The notes under the pieces: generated by a model
The model's database searches: none
What the model saw: only the letters and a program-made list of their open reading frames with translations
Told to the model about the DNA's origin: nothing
Shown: piece after piece, positions 48,542-57,750 of the stretch
Layout: each line of letters starts with the position of its first letter
Position numbering within the stretch: position 1 is the first letter of the stretch
Position numbers and translations under genes: made by a program
Source of the DNA: TMP-24 sp046348855
GTDB lineage: Bacteria; Pseudomonadota; Alphaproteobacteria; Rhodobacterales; Rhodobacteraceae
DNA: 64,000 nt
Direction of reading: 5' to 3'
NCBI GenBank assembly: GCA_046348855.1
Contig: JAXMDK010000001.1
Span: 62,001 to 126,000 of the forward strand

Positions 48542-50199
48542 GCGCCCACCTCGTCGGGATAGGGCAGGCCCTGGAACAGGCTGATCCGCACCCAGCGGTC
48601 CGACCGCGGGTCAAAGCGGGTCGCGCCGAAAAACGCCAGCTTGCAGCGCAGGATGTCGATGGGCAGCATGGCCGCGGACAGGACATTGTCGCGGATTTCC
48701 CCATAGAGCAGGCGGCGCAGCATCAACACCCGGCGCACGGTGTGGCGGTGTTCAGGATGAGCCAGCAGGAAGGCGGCGAGCGTGCCCGCTTCAGGCCAGC
48801 TTTCCAGTGCGGCCGCAAGATCGGCCACCGCCCTTGCGATGCCAAGCGGCTGTTCGCGGTCCTGGCCGGCTTCGAGATGCCGCTCGCCAAGCCGGGGTTC
48901 GAGTTTCTCCTCGGACACATACCAGAACCGCGCCATCTGGGCCGGGTCGGCGAAGTCGAACTGCCGGACCCAGGCGTAGTCCGCAGCCAGGATCGCGCGG
49001 AAGCGGTCGACGGACATGGAGCCGTCGATGGCGAAGTCCGACGCCTCGTCGGCATCGAGACCCTGGGCCAGGTCGTCCACCAGATCGCCCTGCGGCTCCA
49101 GCAGAAGGGACAGCAGGCATTCCTGCCCCTCCTCCGACAGATGCGCCTCGCCCCACCGCCAGAGCGCATCCCAGGGCCGGGGCGCCTTCGGATCCCAGGC
49201 CGCCAGATGCGCGCCCAAGGCCGCCAGATCGGCGCGAAGCTGGGTCAGCTTTGCTACCTGCGCGGGGTGTTCGCTGTGCCAGAGCCGGGCGTTCTCGGCG
49301 GCCTCCTCTAGCGCGCGGTGAAAACCCGCGACCGAAGCCGCATCGGCTTGGGCCAGCGACCGCACTCTTGCCAGCGCGGTTTCGCGCGCGGTCATCCAGG
49401 CATTCAGCAGCCGGGGATGCCGAACAAGGAAGGGCGCCATCCCGAGCCCAGTGGAATTTCCCACCCCCAACCTGCGCCGCAGGCCGGGGTCCAGCCGCAC
49501 CGCCGTCGCCTCGCCTTTCACGCTGGCAAGGTGTTCGGCCATGTCCACCGTGAAAGAGCGAGTCAGCCAGACCGACAGCATCTCGGCCTGAAACGGCGCC
49601 TTCAGTTCGGGGCGGTCGGCGATCTCGTCGCGGTCGGCGGCGCCGAACTTGCCCGAACCATAGACTGCCGTCGTCCGCATAAGATAGCCCACCGCATCGA
49701 TTTCGGCGGGGTCGGGCTGGCGCCCTTCGGCCAGCCGGTCCACCACATGGGCGAACAGCCGGACCGAGCGGTTGGCGCGGCTGAGCGACAGCTCGCGCGC
49801 GCTGATCCGCCCGGCCTCCTGCAAGGGCACGTTGGCGGCCAGCCGGTCGAGGTCGGCCTCGGTGGGCTCGCCGTCGACCAGGGCGAAGGTCGCGTCCCAG
49901 GCCGTGGCGATCACCCGGTCCGAGCGCATCGCGTCGGGCAGGTCATGCGCAAAGGCCACGAGGCTGTAGGTCCGCCCCGGCCCCTGCGCCCGATAGACCG
50001 CGCAGCCCACGCCCCGGTCGTCGATCCGCCAGACCGGGCGGTCGAAGCGCCAGCCTTCGGTCTGCACCCGCCGCAACAGGACGCGCAGGAACGACAGCCG
50101 CATCGGATGCGCCGAGCCCATCCGCGACAGGCGCATCACCACATCGGGATCGCGCAGCGCAATGGCGGTATCCGTACTGGTCAAGGCCGCCTCCGTCAT
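48538..50199 (-). CDS. Conserved protein of unknown function, 553 residues
   Basis: From ATG 50199 (overlapping the stop of the dipeptidase-like gene). Mostly helical, no membrane segment or signal peptide. It starts MTEAALTSTDTAIALRDPDVVMRLSRMGSAHPMRLSFLRVLLRRV; other marked segments are GGEPTEADLD-like acidic turns, YLMRTTAVYGSGKFGAADRDEI and LRRRLGVGNSTGLGMAPFLVRHP. I do not recognise a catalytic motif. Its constant company (dipeptidase-like protein, DUF3726, semialdehyde dehydrogenase, betaine transporter) points to betaine or imino-acid catabolism. Confidence 0.75.
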   Translation of the reverse strand: MTEAALTSTDTAIALRDPDVVMRLSRMGSAHPMRLSFLRVLLRRVQTEGWRFDRPVWRIDDRGVGCAVYRAQGPGRTYSLVAFAHDLPDAMRSDRVIATAWDATFALVDGEPTEADLDRLAANVPLQEAGRISARELSLSRANRSVRLFAHVVDRLAEGRQPDPAEIDAVGYLMRTTAVYGSGKFGAADRDEIADRPELKAPFQAEMLSVWLTRSFTVDMAEHLASVKGEATAVRLDPGLRRRLGVGNSTGLGMAPFLVRHPRLLNAWMTARETALARVRSLAQADAASVAGFHRALEEAAENARLWHSEHPAQVAKLTQLRADLAALGAHLAAWDPKAPRPWDALWRWGEAHLSEEGQECLLSLLLEPQGDLVDDLAQGLDADEASDFAIDGSMSVDRFRAILAADYAWVRQFDFADPAQMARFWYVSEEKLEPRLGERHLEAGQDREQPLGIARAVADLAAALESWPEAGTLAAFLLAHPEHRHTVRRVLMLRRLLYGEIRDNVLSAAMLPIDILRCKLAFFGATRFDPRSDRWVRISLFQGLPYPDEVGA

Positions 50200-51206
50200 T
50201 CCGCTGCCTTCCCTTCCACGCCGGTCGCGTCTTCGGCCCCGAATGAGGCAGCGAAGAACCGCGCCCAGTTGCCGCCCATCAGCGCCGCGACCTCGCCATC
50301 CGAGAACCCGGTGGCGCGCAGGCCCTTGGCGATGTTGCCGAAATCGCGGTTGTCGCGGAACCAGCCGGGCATCGGCGGAAAGCCGGGTGCATCCTTGCTG
50401 CCCTCGCCGTAGTCGACCGATTTCGACCAGCGCCCGGTGCGCATCCACTCCACCACGCTGTCGGGTTGGTCCTGGCACAGGTCGGTCCCGATCCCGATAC
50501 AGTCTGTGCCGAAGCGTTCGGCGGTGCGGGCGATCATGGTGCAGAACTCCTCCAGCCGGCAGGCGCTTCCACCCTTCAGGTGATGGGGGTAAAGCGAAAA
50601 GCCCAGCATGCCCCCCGTCTGCGCCAGGGCGCCGATCACCGCATCGGACTTGTTGCGCCGCGCCGGGTGCCACTCTGCCGGATTGGCGTGGGTGACAGCG
50701 ATGGGGCGGCGGGAATGTTCCACGGCGGCAAGGGTCGAACGTTCGGCGGAATGGCTCATGTCCACCACCATGCCCACCCGGTTCATCTCGGCCACCACCT
50801 CGCGGCCCATGCGGGTCAGGCCGGTATCGTCGGCTTCGTAGCAGCCGGTCGCCAGAAGCGATTGGTTGTTGTAGCTCAGCTGCATGAAGCGCAGGCCAAG
50901 GCGGTGCAGCACCTCGACCAGGCCGATGTCATCCTCGATGCAACCGGGGTTCTGCGACCCGAAGAAGATCGCGGTGCGGCCGGTGGCGCGGGCGATGGCG
51001 ATGTCATCGGCGGTGAAGCCTTGGAGGATCAGCGAGGGGAACCGTTCGAACCAGCGGTTCCAGCGTTCGACCTGCGCCACCGTCTCGCGGAAAGTCTCGT
51101 GGTAGACCAGCGTCACGTGAACCGCGTCCACCCCGCCCGCGCGCAACTGGTGGAAGATTTTCTCGGACCAGTTGGAATATTGCAGCCCGTCGATCAGATA
51201 GGTCAT
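50196..51206 (-). CDS. Membrane-dipeptidase-like (M19) protein with diverged metal site
   Basis: A 336-residue TIM-barrel protein of the M19 renal-dipeptidase family. DMSHSAERSTLAAVEHS and IAVTHANPAEWHPARRNKSD keep the later metal histidines. The N-terminal DGxxD-type motif, normally HxD, reads LIDGLQYSNW, and the usual bridging Glu region reads FFGSQNPGCIEDD, so part of the dinuclear zinc site appears missing. It resembles the dipeptidase-like protein encoded beside the dimethylglycine genes dgcAB of Pseudomonas (PA5396 type). Its activity is unknown. It overlaps both neighbours by 4 bases. Confidence 0.85.
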   Translation of the reverse strand: MTYLIDGLQYSNWSEKIFHQLRAGGVDAVHVTLVYHETFRETVAQVERWNRWFERFPSLILQGFTADDIAIARATGRTAIFFGSQNPGCIEDDIGLVEVLHRLGLRFMQLSYNNQSLLATGCYEADDTGLTRMGREVVAEMNRVGMVVDMSHSAERSTLAAVEHSRRPIAVTHANPAEWHPARRNKSDAVIGALAQTGGMLGFSLYPHHLKGGSACRLEEFCTMIARTAERFGTDCIGIGTDLCQDQPDSVVEWMRTGRWSKSVDYGEGSKDAPGFPPMPGWFRDNRDFGNIAKGLRATGFSDGEVAALMGGNWARFFAASFGAEDATGVEGKAAE

Positions 51207-52654
51207 TCCGGCACCCCCGCCGCCATGTAGGCGGTCTTGACCGTGGTGAAGAATTCGGCGGCATAGCGCCCCTGTTCGCGCGGGCCAAAGGACGACATGC
51301 CGCGTCCGCCGAACGGGACGTGATAGTCGGTTCCCGCCGTGGGCAGGTTCACCATGACACAACCGGCGCGCATGTTGGCGCGGAAATGCGCGGCGCGGGC
51401 AAGGCTGCGGGTCATGATCCCCGCCGTCAGGCCGAAGGGCGTGTCGTTCGCGAGCGCCAGCGCCTCGGCATAGCTGTCGGCCGGAATGATGCAGGTCACG
51501 GGCGCGAACAGTTCCTCGCGGTTCAGGGCCATGTCGTTGCGGGTGCCGGCAAAGACGGCGGGGGCCATGAAATATCCCTCGGTCGGCCGGTCGAGCCGCT
51601 GGCCGCCGGTCAGCAGGGTTGCGCCCTCGGCCCGGCCCCTGTCGATCCACGCGAGGTTGGCGGAGAGCTGGCTTTCGCTGACCACCGGGCCGATCTGGGT
51701 GCCCTCGGCCAGCGCATGGCCGACCTTGAGCGCCTCGGCGGCCTTGACCAGACGGTCGGTGAACTCCTCCAGCACCTTCCTGTGCACAATGAGCCGCGAG
51801 GCCGCGGTGCATTTCTGGCCGGTGCCGCCGAAAGCCGCACCGGCGGAATGGGCGACGGCAAGGTCCATGTCGCAATCGTCCATGATCAGCATCGGGTTCT
51901 TCGACCCCATCTCCATCTGCAGCTTCGCGCGGTTCTTCAAGACCCGCGCGGCGATGCCCTGGCCCACCTCGACCGAGCCGGTAAAGCTGACCGCCGCCAC
52001 GCCGGGGTGGCCGACCAGAGCGTCGCCCACCGCGCGGCCCGGACCCATCACCATGTTGAAGGTTCCGGCCGGCAGGTCGGCCCTGGCAATGATCTCGGCC
52101 AGCGCCACCGCCGAGGCCGGCGTCAGGTTTGCCGGCTTCCACACCACCGCATTGCCATAGGCCAGCGCCGGGGCGATCTTCCAGGCGGGAGTGGCGACCG
52201 GGAAGTTCCACGGCGTCACGATGGCAGCCACGCCCACCGGCTCGCGCCGCACCTCGATCTCGACGCCGGGGCGGACGCTTTCGGCCTGATCGCCCTGGCA
52301 CCGCAGCGCCTCGGCGGCGAACCAGGTGAAGAACTGGCCGGCGCGGTAAACCTCGCCCTTGCCCTCGGCAAGCGGCTTTCCTTCTTCGCGCGACAGGACC
52401 GCGCCGATCTCGGCAGCGCGCGCCATCAGCTCGGTGCCGATCGCCATCAGCGCGTCATGCCGGCGCTGAATGCCCGCCGCCTGCCATTTCGGCTGCGCCT
52501 CCTGCGCCGCGGCCACCGCCGCATCGACATCGGCCGCCTCGCCCTGGGCATAGTGACCGATCACATCGGACAGGTCCGAGGGGTTGATGTTCGCAACCTC
52601 CGCCGCCCCCTTGCGCCACTGGCCCGCGATCAGGTTCCGCGTTTCCATGTCCAT
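51203..52654 (-). CDS. Aldehyde dehydrogenase, likely 2-oxoglutarate-semialdehyde dehydrogenase type
   Basis: 483 residues from ATG 52654 (AGGA five bases upstream). Catalytic Cys282 in GTGQKCTAASRLIV, base Glu248 in MEMGSKNPMLIMDD, NAD segment TPWNFPVATPAWKIAPALAYGN and SFTGSVEVG. Length and the GTGQKCTA/VNLPTAGTDYHVPFGG pattern match 2,5-dioxopentanoate (2-oxoglutarate semialdehyde) dehydrogenases, which end hydroxyproline and pentose pathways. It follows the transporter ATPase by 17 bases. Together with the DapA-type lyase at 28 kb it would complete hydroxyproline breakdown. Confidence 0.85.
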   Translation of the reverse strand: MDMETRNLIAGQWRKGAAEVANINPSDLSDVIGHYAQGEAADVDAAVAAAQEAQPKWQAAGIQRRHDALMAIGTELMARAAEIGAVLSREEGKPLAEGKGEVYRAGQFFTWFAAEALRCQGDQAESVRPGVEIEVRREPVGVAAIVTPWNFPVATPAWKIAPALAYGNAVVWKPANLTPASAVALAEIIARADLPAGTFNMVMGPGRAVGDALVGHPGVAAVSFTGSVEVGQGIAARVLKNRAKLQMEMGSKNPMLIMDDCDMDLAVAHSAGAAFGGTGQKCTAASRLIVHRKVLEEFTDRLVKAAEALKVGHALAEGTQIGPVVSESQLSANLAWIDRGRAEGATLLTGGQRLDRPTEGYFMAPAVFAGTRNDMALNREELFAPVTCIIPADSYAEALALANDTPFGLTAGIMTRSLARAAHFRANMRAGCVMVNLPTAGTDYHVPFGGRGMSSFGPREQGRYAAEFFTTVKTAYMAAGVPE

Positions 52655-52671
52655 TCCGTTCCTGCCCTTCC

Positions 52672-53694
52672 TCATGCCCGCGCAAGGGCCTCCATGACGC
52701 GCCGGGGGGTCAGCCCGCCGGCGATCCTTCCGTCGCGCCCCCGCACGGCGATGGTCGACGCCCCGCCGGCAAAGACGGCGAAGGCGGCCTCCAGCGTCGT
52801 CTCGCCGCCAAGCACCGGGGCGTCGGGGGCCGGGATCAGCCCCGCCTCGGCAAAGGCGCCGCACAGCAGTATCCGCGCGCGGTTCACATCGCGGACGAAC
52901 CGCGCCACATAGTCGTCGGCCGGCTGCGCCAGTATTTCCGCCCCCGTGCCGCACTGGCGCAGCGTGCCGTCCTTGAGAATTGCGATATGGTCGCCCAGAA
53001 GCAAAGCTTCGTCGAGGTCGTGCGTGATGAAGACGATGGTCTTGCCAAGCCGCCCCTGCAGGTCTTTCAACTGCAACTGCATGTCATGCCGGATCAGCGG
53101 GTCCAGTGCCGAAAAGGCCTCGTCCATCAGCAGGACCTCGGCATCGGTCGCCAGGGCGCGGGCAAGGCCGACGCGCTGCTGCATCCCGCCGGAAAGCTGC
53201 GCGGGATAGCTTGACTCGAACCCCGCCAGGCCCACCAGCGCGATCTGTTCGCCGGCGCGGTGGCGCGCCTCGGCCCTGGGGATGCCGTCCAGCGTCAGAC
53301 CATAGGCCACATTCTCCGCCACGGTCTTGTGCGGCAGAAGCGCGAAGCGCTGGAACACCATCGCCACCTTGCGCCGCCGGAAGTCGCGCAGCCGGGCAGG
53401 GCCGAAGGTCAGGATATCCTCGCCGTCGAACAGGATGTGCCCGCCGGTCGGCTCGATCAGCCGGTTGAAATGGCGGATCAAGGTCGACTTGCCCGAGCCC
53501 GACAGGCCCATGATAACAAAGGTCTCGCCCGCGCGGATGTCCAGCGTGATGTCATGAAGGCCGAGGACATGGTCGGTCTCGTCCATCAGCCGCGTCTTGT
53601 CCATGCCGGCCCGGACCTTCGCCAGCGCCGCTTTGGGGTCGCGGCCAAAGACCTTGGAGACGCCCTCGACCCTGATCTTCACTGGTCCCATCAT
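52672..53694 (-). CDS. Quaternary-amine ABC transporter ATPase (ProV-like), second system
   Basis: A 340-residue QAT-type ATPase: Walker A GLSGSGKSTLIRHFNRL, signature LSGGMQQRVGLARA, Walker B LLMDEAFSALDPL (Ala in place of the usual Pro), ITHD switch and a CBS-like C-terminus. It overlaps the permease gene by 4 bases. It is parallel to, but clearly diverged from, the ATPase at 29.8 kb. Confidence 0.92.
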   Translation of the reverse strand: MMGPVKIRVEGVSKVFGRDPKAALAKVRAGMDKTRLMDETDHVLGLHDITLDIRAGETFVIMGLSGSGKSTLIRHFNRLIEPTGGHILFDGEDILTFGPARLRDFRRRKVAMVFQRFALLPHKTVAENVAYGLTLDGIPRAEARHRAGEQIALVGLAGFESSYPAQLSGGMQQRVGLARALATDAEVLLMDEAFSALDPLIRHDMQLQLKDLQGRLGKTIVFITHDLDEALLLGDHIAILKDGTLRQCGTGAEILAQPADDYVARFVRDVNRARILLCGAFAEAGLIPAPDAPVLGGETTLEAAFAVFAGGASTIAVRGRDGRIAGGLTPRRVMEALARA

Positions 53695-54566
53695 GCCTTC
53701 TCCCGATGCAGGTTGGCCTGCGCGCGGCGGCCATAGGATTGCGCGATGCGGTCGAAGGTGATCGCCAGCAGCACGATGCCCAGCCCCGCGATCAGGCCGC
53801 GGCTGACCTCCAGCCGCTGGATGCCTTGCAGGACCTGATAGCCAAGCCCGCCCGCCCCGATCATCGAGGCGATGACCACCATCGACAGCGCCATCATCGT
53901 CGTCTGGTTGATGCCCGCCATGATCGTGGGCATGGCCAGCGGCACCTGCACCGTCCAGAGCTGCTGGCGCGGCGAGGCGCCGAAGGCGCGGCTCGCCTCG
54001 AGGATTTCGGGGTCCACCTGCCGGATGCCAAGGTCGGTCAGCCGGATCACCGGCGGAATGGCAAAGACGATGGTCGCCAGCAGCGCCGGAATCTTGCCGG
54101 GGCCGAACAGCATGACGAAGGGGATCAGATAGACGAAGATCGGCATGGTCTGCATGATGTCCAGAACCGGCAGCATGGCGCGGCGCACCCGGTCGGACCG
54201 CGACATGGCGATGCCCGTGGGCATCCCCAGGGCGACCGAGATCAGCGTCGCCGCCAGCATCAGCGCGATGGTCGCCATCGCGTCATTCCAGACCCCCAGA
54301 AGGCCAAGCGCCACCAGCAGCACGGCGACCGCCAGAACCGGCCGGATGCGCCGCGACACCCCGTAGGTGAAGCCGCAGAACAGGCCGACAACCACCCACC
54401 AGGGCAGGAATTGCAGCGCATGCTCCAGCCCGGTCAGCAGGCGCAGGACGGGCATGAAGACCGTCTCCAGCGTCGCGCCCCAGTTCGCCACCACGGCGTT
54501 GAAGGCAGCGTCCAGCGACCGGCCGAAGCCGCGCGTGTCCCAAAGGTCGGGAAAGCCGGATGTCAT
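53691..54566 (-). CDS. Quaternary-amine ABC transporter permease (ProW-like), second system
   Basis: A 291-residue permease with six or more membrane helices and the EAA loop EILEASRAFGASPRQQLWTVQVPLAMPTIMAGINQTTMMALSMVVIASMIGAGGLGYQVLQG. It lies between the binding-protein and ATPase genes of the second importer. The N-terminus carries an extra amphipathic stretch as in ProW. Confidence 0.92.
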   Translation of the reverse strand: MTSGFPDLWDTRGFGRSLDAAFNAVVANWGATLETVFMPVLRLLTGLEHALQFLPWWVVVGLFCGFTYGVSRRIRPVLAVAVLLVALGLLGVWNDAMATIALMLAATLISVALGMPTGIAMSRSDRVRRAMLPVLDIMQTMPIFVYLIPFVMLFGPGKIPALLATIVFAIPPVIRLTDLGIRQVDPEILEASRAFGASPRQQLWTVQVPLAMPTIMAGINQTTMMALSMVVIASMIGAGGLGYQVLQGIQRLEVSRGLIAGLGIVLLAITFDRIAQSYGRRAQANLHREKA

Positions 54567-54623
54567 GGGAAAGGTCCTTGTCTGGTCCCGCCGCCGGACC
54601 AGCCGGCGGCAGGATGTGGGAGA

Positions 54624-55631
54624 TCAGAGCGCCGCCTTGACCTTCGCGGCCACCTCGGCCGGAACCCAAGGCGTCCACAGCTGCGGATATTCCTTCAGGA
54701 AATGCACGGCGGTTTCCTCGGAGGTGGCGCCGTTGTCGTCGCCCCAGGCCAGCACGTCGGAAATTTCCTGGTTCGGCACCTGCATCTTTCCAAGGAACTC
54801 GGCCACCGCCGGCGCCTGCTCCTTCAGCGACGAGACGACCGCCACCGCGACCTCGCCCGCCGCCCAGCCCGTCACCTGCGGGTCGGTGCAGTTGGCATCG
54901 GTCAGGCAGGTGAATTTCGCCTTGTCGCTGTCGGGCATCCCCAGCCGGACCATGTGATATTTGCCCACCACGTCCGACGGGCCCCAGTAATAGCCGACCC
55001 ACGGCTTCTTCTGCGCCACCGCCCGCGCGATCGAGGCCTTGAGGTTTTCGCCCGAGCCCGGCGAGAAGAGTTCGTAGCTGTCGGCCAGGCCGAGCGCCTT
55101 GTAATAGTTGCCGATGATGACCTCGCTCGCCCAGCCGGGCGGGCCGTTGTAAAGCCGGCCCTTGCCGGGGTTCTGGGCATCCTCGAAGATCTGCCAGTTG
55201 GCTTTCAGATCCTCGATCCCCTTGATCTCGGGATGGTCGGCCAGCACATAGTCCGGCACCCAGAGCCCGTCCTGGCCACCCGCCGCAAAGATGTCCGAAG
55301 CCTTGTAGACATTGCCTTTGGCCTGCATCTGGTCCCAGGCCGCCTGCACGGTCGAAACCCAAAGCTCCGGCGCGATGGTCGGTTGGGACCGGGCCAGCAT
55401 CGACGAGGCCGTCGGCACCGTGTCGCCCGGCACTAGCTGGGCATCGCAGCCGTAGCCATCCTTCAGGATATGCTGGGTGACATGGGCCAGGGTGGCCGCG
55501 GAAAGCCAGGTCATCTCGGCAATCGTGACCGTTCCGGCCGAGCCGCAATCCAGCGCGGCGGCAGGTCCGGCCCAGGCCATTGCGGCCAGGGACAGGGCGG
55601 CAAGGGCAGTCATCGGTTTCGTCTGGTTCAT
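54624..55631 (-). CDS. Quaternary-amine ABC transporter substrate-binding protein, second system
   Basis: 335 residues from ATG 55631. A signal peptide (MTALAALSLAAMAWAGPAAA) precedes the mature start near LDCGSAGTVTIAEMTWLSAATLAHV. Trp residues in LWVSTVQAAWDQM, LWVPDYVLADHP and KPWVGYYWGPSDVVGKYHMV suit an aromatic cage for a quaternary amine. It heads the operon: binding protein, permease, ATPase, semialdehyde dehydrogenase, dipeptidase-like protein and two unknowns. Confidence 0.9.
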   Translation of the reverse strand: MNQTKPMTALAALSLAAMAWAGPAAALDCGSAGTVTIAEMTWLSAATLAHVTQHILKDGYGCDAQLVPGDTVPTASSMLARSQPTIAPELWVSTVQAAWDQMQAKGNVYKASDIFAAGGQDGLWVPDYVLADHPEIKGIEDLKANWQIFEDAQNPGKGRLYNGPPGWASEVIIGNYYKALGLADSYELFSPGSGENLKASIARAVAQKKPWVGYYWGPSDVVGKYHMVRLGMPDSDKAKFTCLTDANCTDPQVTGWAAGEVAVAVVSSLKEQAPAVAEFLGKMQVPNQEISDVLAWGDDNGATSEETAVHFLKEYPQLWTPWVPAEVAAKVKAAL

Positions 55632-55731
55632 CGCGGGCCTCTCCTCTGGGCGGGACTCACCTCCGCGCCCTTCCTTGCGCACCATCCCCCGCAGAGTCAT
55701 TTCAATCAAACGACAACGGATGATTCAAATT

Positions 55732-56730
55732 TCAGTTTAGTTGAAGTTGCAGCCGCCCCGCCAGCGCATCGTCGATCTCCACCCCCTGGGCCGCGCTGCG
55801 CTGCCGGGCGGCGATCCGCCGCGCGCCGGGCAGGCGCGCGCCCTCCTGCGCCTCGATCGCGTGGGCGAGGGCGAGGATGCGGGCGGCAAAGCCGGGCGCG
55901 AAGGCCTCCGGGTCGATGGCGACGAAGCACTGGCCGGTGCCGGGCGGCCCGCCCGATGGGCCAGAGAACGGGCTGGCTTCGCGGCTCGCCACCGCGTCCG
56001 ACAGGACCGAGGCCAGCACCTCGGCCAGAAGCCCCGCGCCAAAGCCCTTCGCCCCGCCTGAGGGCAGCATCGAGCCTTTCAGCGCGGCATCAGGGTCGGT
56101 CGTGGGCCGGCCCTCGGCATCCAGCGCCCAGCCTTCCGGGATCGGCTCGCCCTTGCGTGCCCGCAGGATCACCTCGGATTTCGCCACGACGCTGGCCGAC
56201 TGATCCAGAACGAAGGGCACCCCGCCGGCGCCATCAGGAACCGCCAGTGCAAACGGGTTGGTGCCGATCACCGGCACCCGCCCGCCCACTGGCGCGATGG
56301 AGGCCGGGGCGTGGGTGAAGCATAGGCCGATGAGCCCCGCCTCGGCGATCCGTTCGGCATGGTGGCCAAGGATGCCGCAATTGTAGGACCGGCGCAGCGT
56401 CATCGCCGCGATGCCCTGCGTTCTGGCCGCTTCGACCAGCGCGGGCAGGCCAAGGTCGATGGCCGGATGGGCAAAGCCATGCGCCGCATCGACGACCACC
56501 GCGCCCGGCCTTGGCCGGGTCATCCGTGGCACCGCCCGGCCATCGACCTTGCCGCAGGTCAGATGCTCGACATAGACCGGCAGATACATCAACCCGTGCG
56601 AACGCACGCCGTCGCGTTCCGCCAGGCGGATCGACCGCGCGACCGGCCCCGCCTGCGCCGCATCCGCCCCCGCCGCCCGCAATTGCCGCAGCGCCAGCGC
56701 CTCCACCCCGTCCAGATCCAGAATTGCCAT
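55732..56730 (-). CDS. Ldh2/malate-dehydrogenase-family NAD(P)H oxidoreductase (pyrroline-2-carboxylate reductase type)
   Basis: 332 residues from ATG 56730 (GGGAGG upstream). Family landmarks: LAERDGVRSHGLMYLPVYVEHL with the catalytic His, VDAAHGFAHPAIDLGLPALVEAA, SYNCGILGHHAERIAEAGLIGLCFTHAPASIAPVGG, GTNPFALAVP and LPSGGAKGFGAGLLAEVLAS. The family includes piperideine/pyrroline-2-carboxylate reductases that recycle the cyclic imine from D-proline to L-proline. Next to a betaine operon that role is attractive; malate, sulfolactate or ureidoglycolate dehydrogenase are alternatives. Confidence 0.82.
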   Translation of the reverse strand: MAILDLDGVEALALRQLRAAGADAAQAGPVARSIRLAERDGVRSHGLMYLPVYVEHLTCGKVDGRAVPRMTRPRPGAVVVDAAHGFAHPAIDLGLPALVEAARTQGIAAMTLRRSYNCGILGHHAERIAEAGLIGLCFTHAPASIAPVGGRVPVIGTNPFALAVPDGAGGVPFVLDQSASVVAKSEVILRARKGEPIPEGWALDAEGRPTTDPDAALKGSMLPSGGAKGFGAGLLAEVLASVLSDAVASREASPFSGPSGGPPGTGQCFVAIDPEAFAPGFAARILALAHAIEAQEGARLPGARRIAARQRSAAQGVEIDDALAGRLQLQLN

Positions 56731-56820
56731 CTTGGCCTCCCTCTGCCTCGCGGCCACAGACGCCATTGCCAACATCAGCGCAACTCAGTATTTCTGCGCC
56801 AGACTTCAATGGAGCTGAAC

Positions 56821-57750
56821 ATGCTGCGCCTCGAAGCCCTGCGTGCCTTTGTCGAGGTCGCCGATCACGGCAACATCAAGGACGCCTCGGAAAAGCTCTA
56901 CCGCACCCCTTCGGCGCTTTCGATGACGCTCAAGCAGATCGAGGACCGCCTCGGCTGCCCGCTGTTCGAGACCGACCGAAAGTCCAGCCTGACCGAGATG
57001 GGCCGTTTCCTCTACGACCAGTCGGCAGTGCTGCTGCGCGACTATGACCGCGCGATGGAACGGATCGAGGCCCAGTCCAAGGCGCGCAGCGGCCGGCTCA
57101 GGATCGCCTCGGTGCCCTCGGTGGCCACGATGCTGCTGCCGCGCTTCCTGCAGGCGTTCCTGCAAGACCGCCCCGACCTCGACATCGACCTGGTCGATAC
57201 CGACAGCACCGATGTCCGGCTTCTCGTCGAAACCGGGCAGGTCGATCTGGGGATCGCCGGCATCGGGCCGGATCTGGTCGGCCTTGCCTGCGAGCCGATC
57301 TTCCGTGACCCCTTCAAACTGATCTGCCGCAGCGACAGCGCCCTCGCGGCCAAAGGCGGCGTCCTCGATTGGGCCGACCTGGAGGGCGAGCCGTTGATCA
57401 TGAACGAAGCCACCCGTTCGTTGCGCTCGCCCCAGTTCCAGCGCCTGGCCCAGGACGCGCGCCTTTCGATGCGCAATGTCGCCTCGCTTCTGGCGATGGC
57501 CAGCGCCGGCATGGGCGTCACGCTGTTGCCGGCTCTGGCGACCGCGAACCTGCCGGCCACGCTGACCGCGCGCCGGATGCAGGACCCGGCCTGCCGGCGG
57601 ACGGTCGGCATCCTGTGGCGCGAGGGCAAGGTGCCAAGCCCGGTCGCCAGCCTGTTCCGCACCAGCTTTGCGACCGCAGCCCGGGCCCAGGCCGAACTGA
57701 TCGGGCTGGAGGCGGTGGATGGCGGCCGGGACGATTTGTCCGGGGCATAG
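56821..57750 (+). CDS. LysR-family transcriptional regulator
   Basis: 309 residues from ATG 56821 (GGAG six bases upstream); ATG 56809 would add four residues. Winged helix at residues 1-60 (LEALRAFVEVADHGNIKDASEKLYRTPSALSMTLKQIEDRLGCPLFE) and a co-inducer domain with IASVPSVATMLLPRFLQAF and LASAGMGVTLLP-type end. It is divergent to the Ldh2-type gene, 90 bases away, and probably controls it, or the GMC operon downstream. Confidence 0.9.
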   Translation: MLRLEALRAFVEVADHGNIKDASEKLYRTPSALSMTLKQIEDRLGCPLFETDRKSSLTEMGRFLYDQSAVLLRDYDRAMERIEAQSKARSGRLRIASVPSVATMLLPRFLQAFLQDRPDLDIDLVDTDSTDVRLLVETGQVDLGIAGIGPDLVGLACEPIFRDPFKLICRSDSALAAKGGVLDWADLEGEPLIMNEATRSLRSPQFQRLAQDARLSMRNVASLLAMASAGMGVTLLPALATANLPATLTARRMQDPACRRTVGILWREGKVPSPVASLFRTSFATAARAQAELIGLEAVDGGRDDLSGA

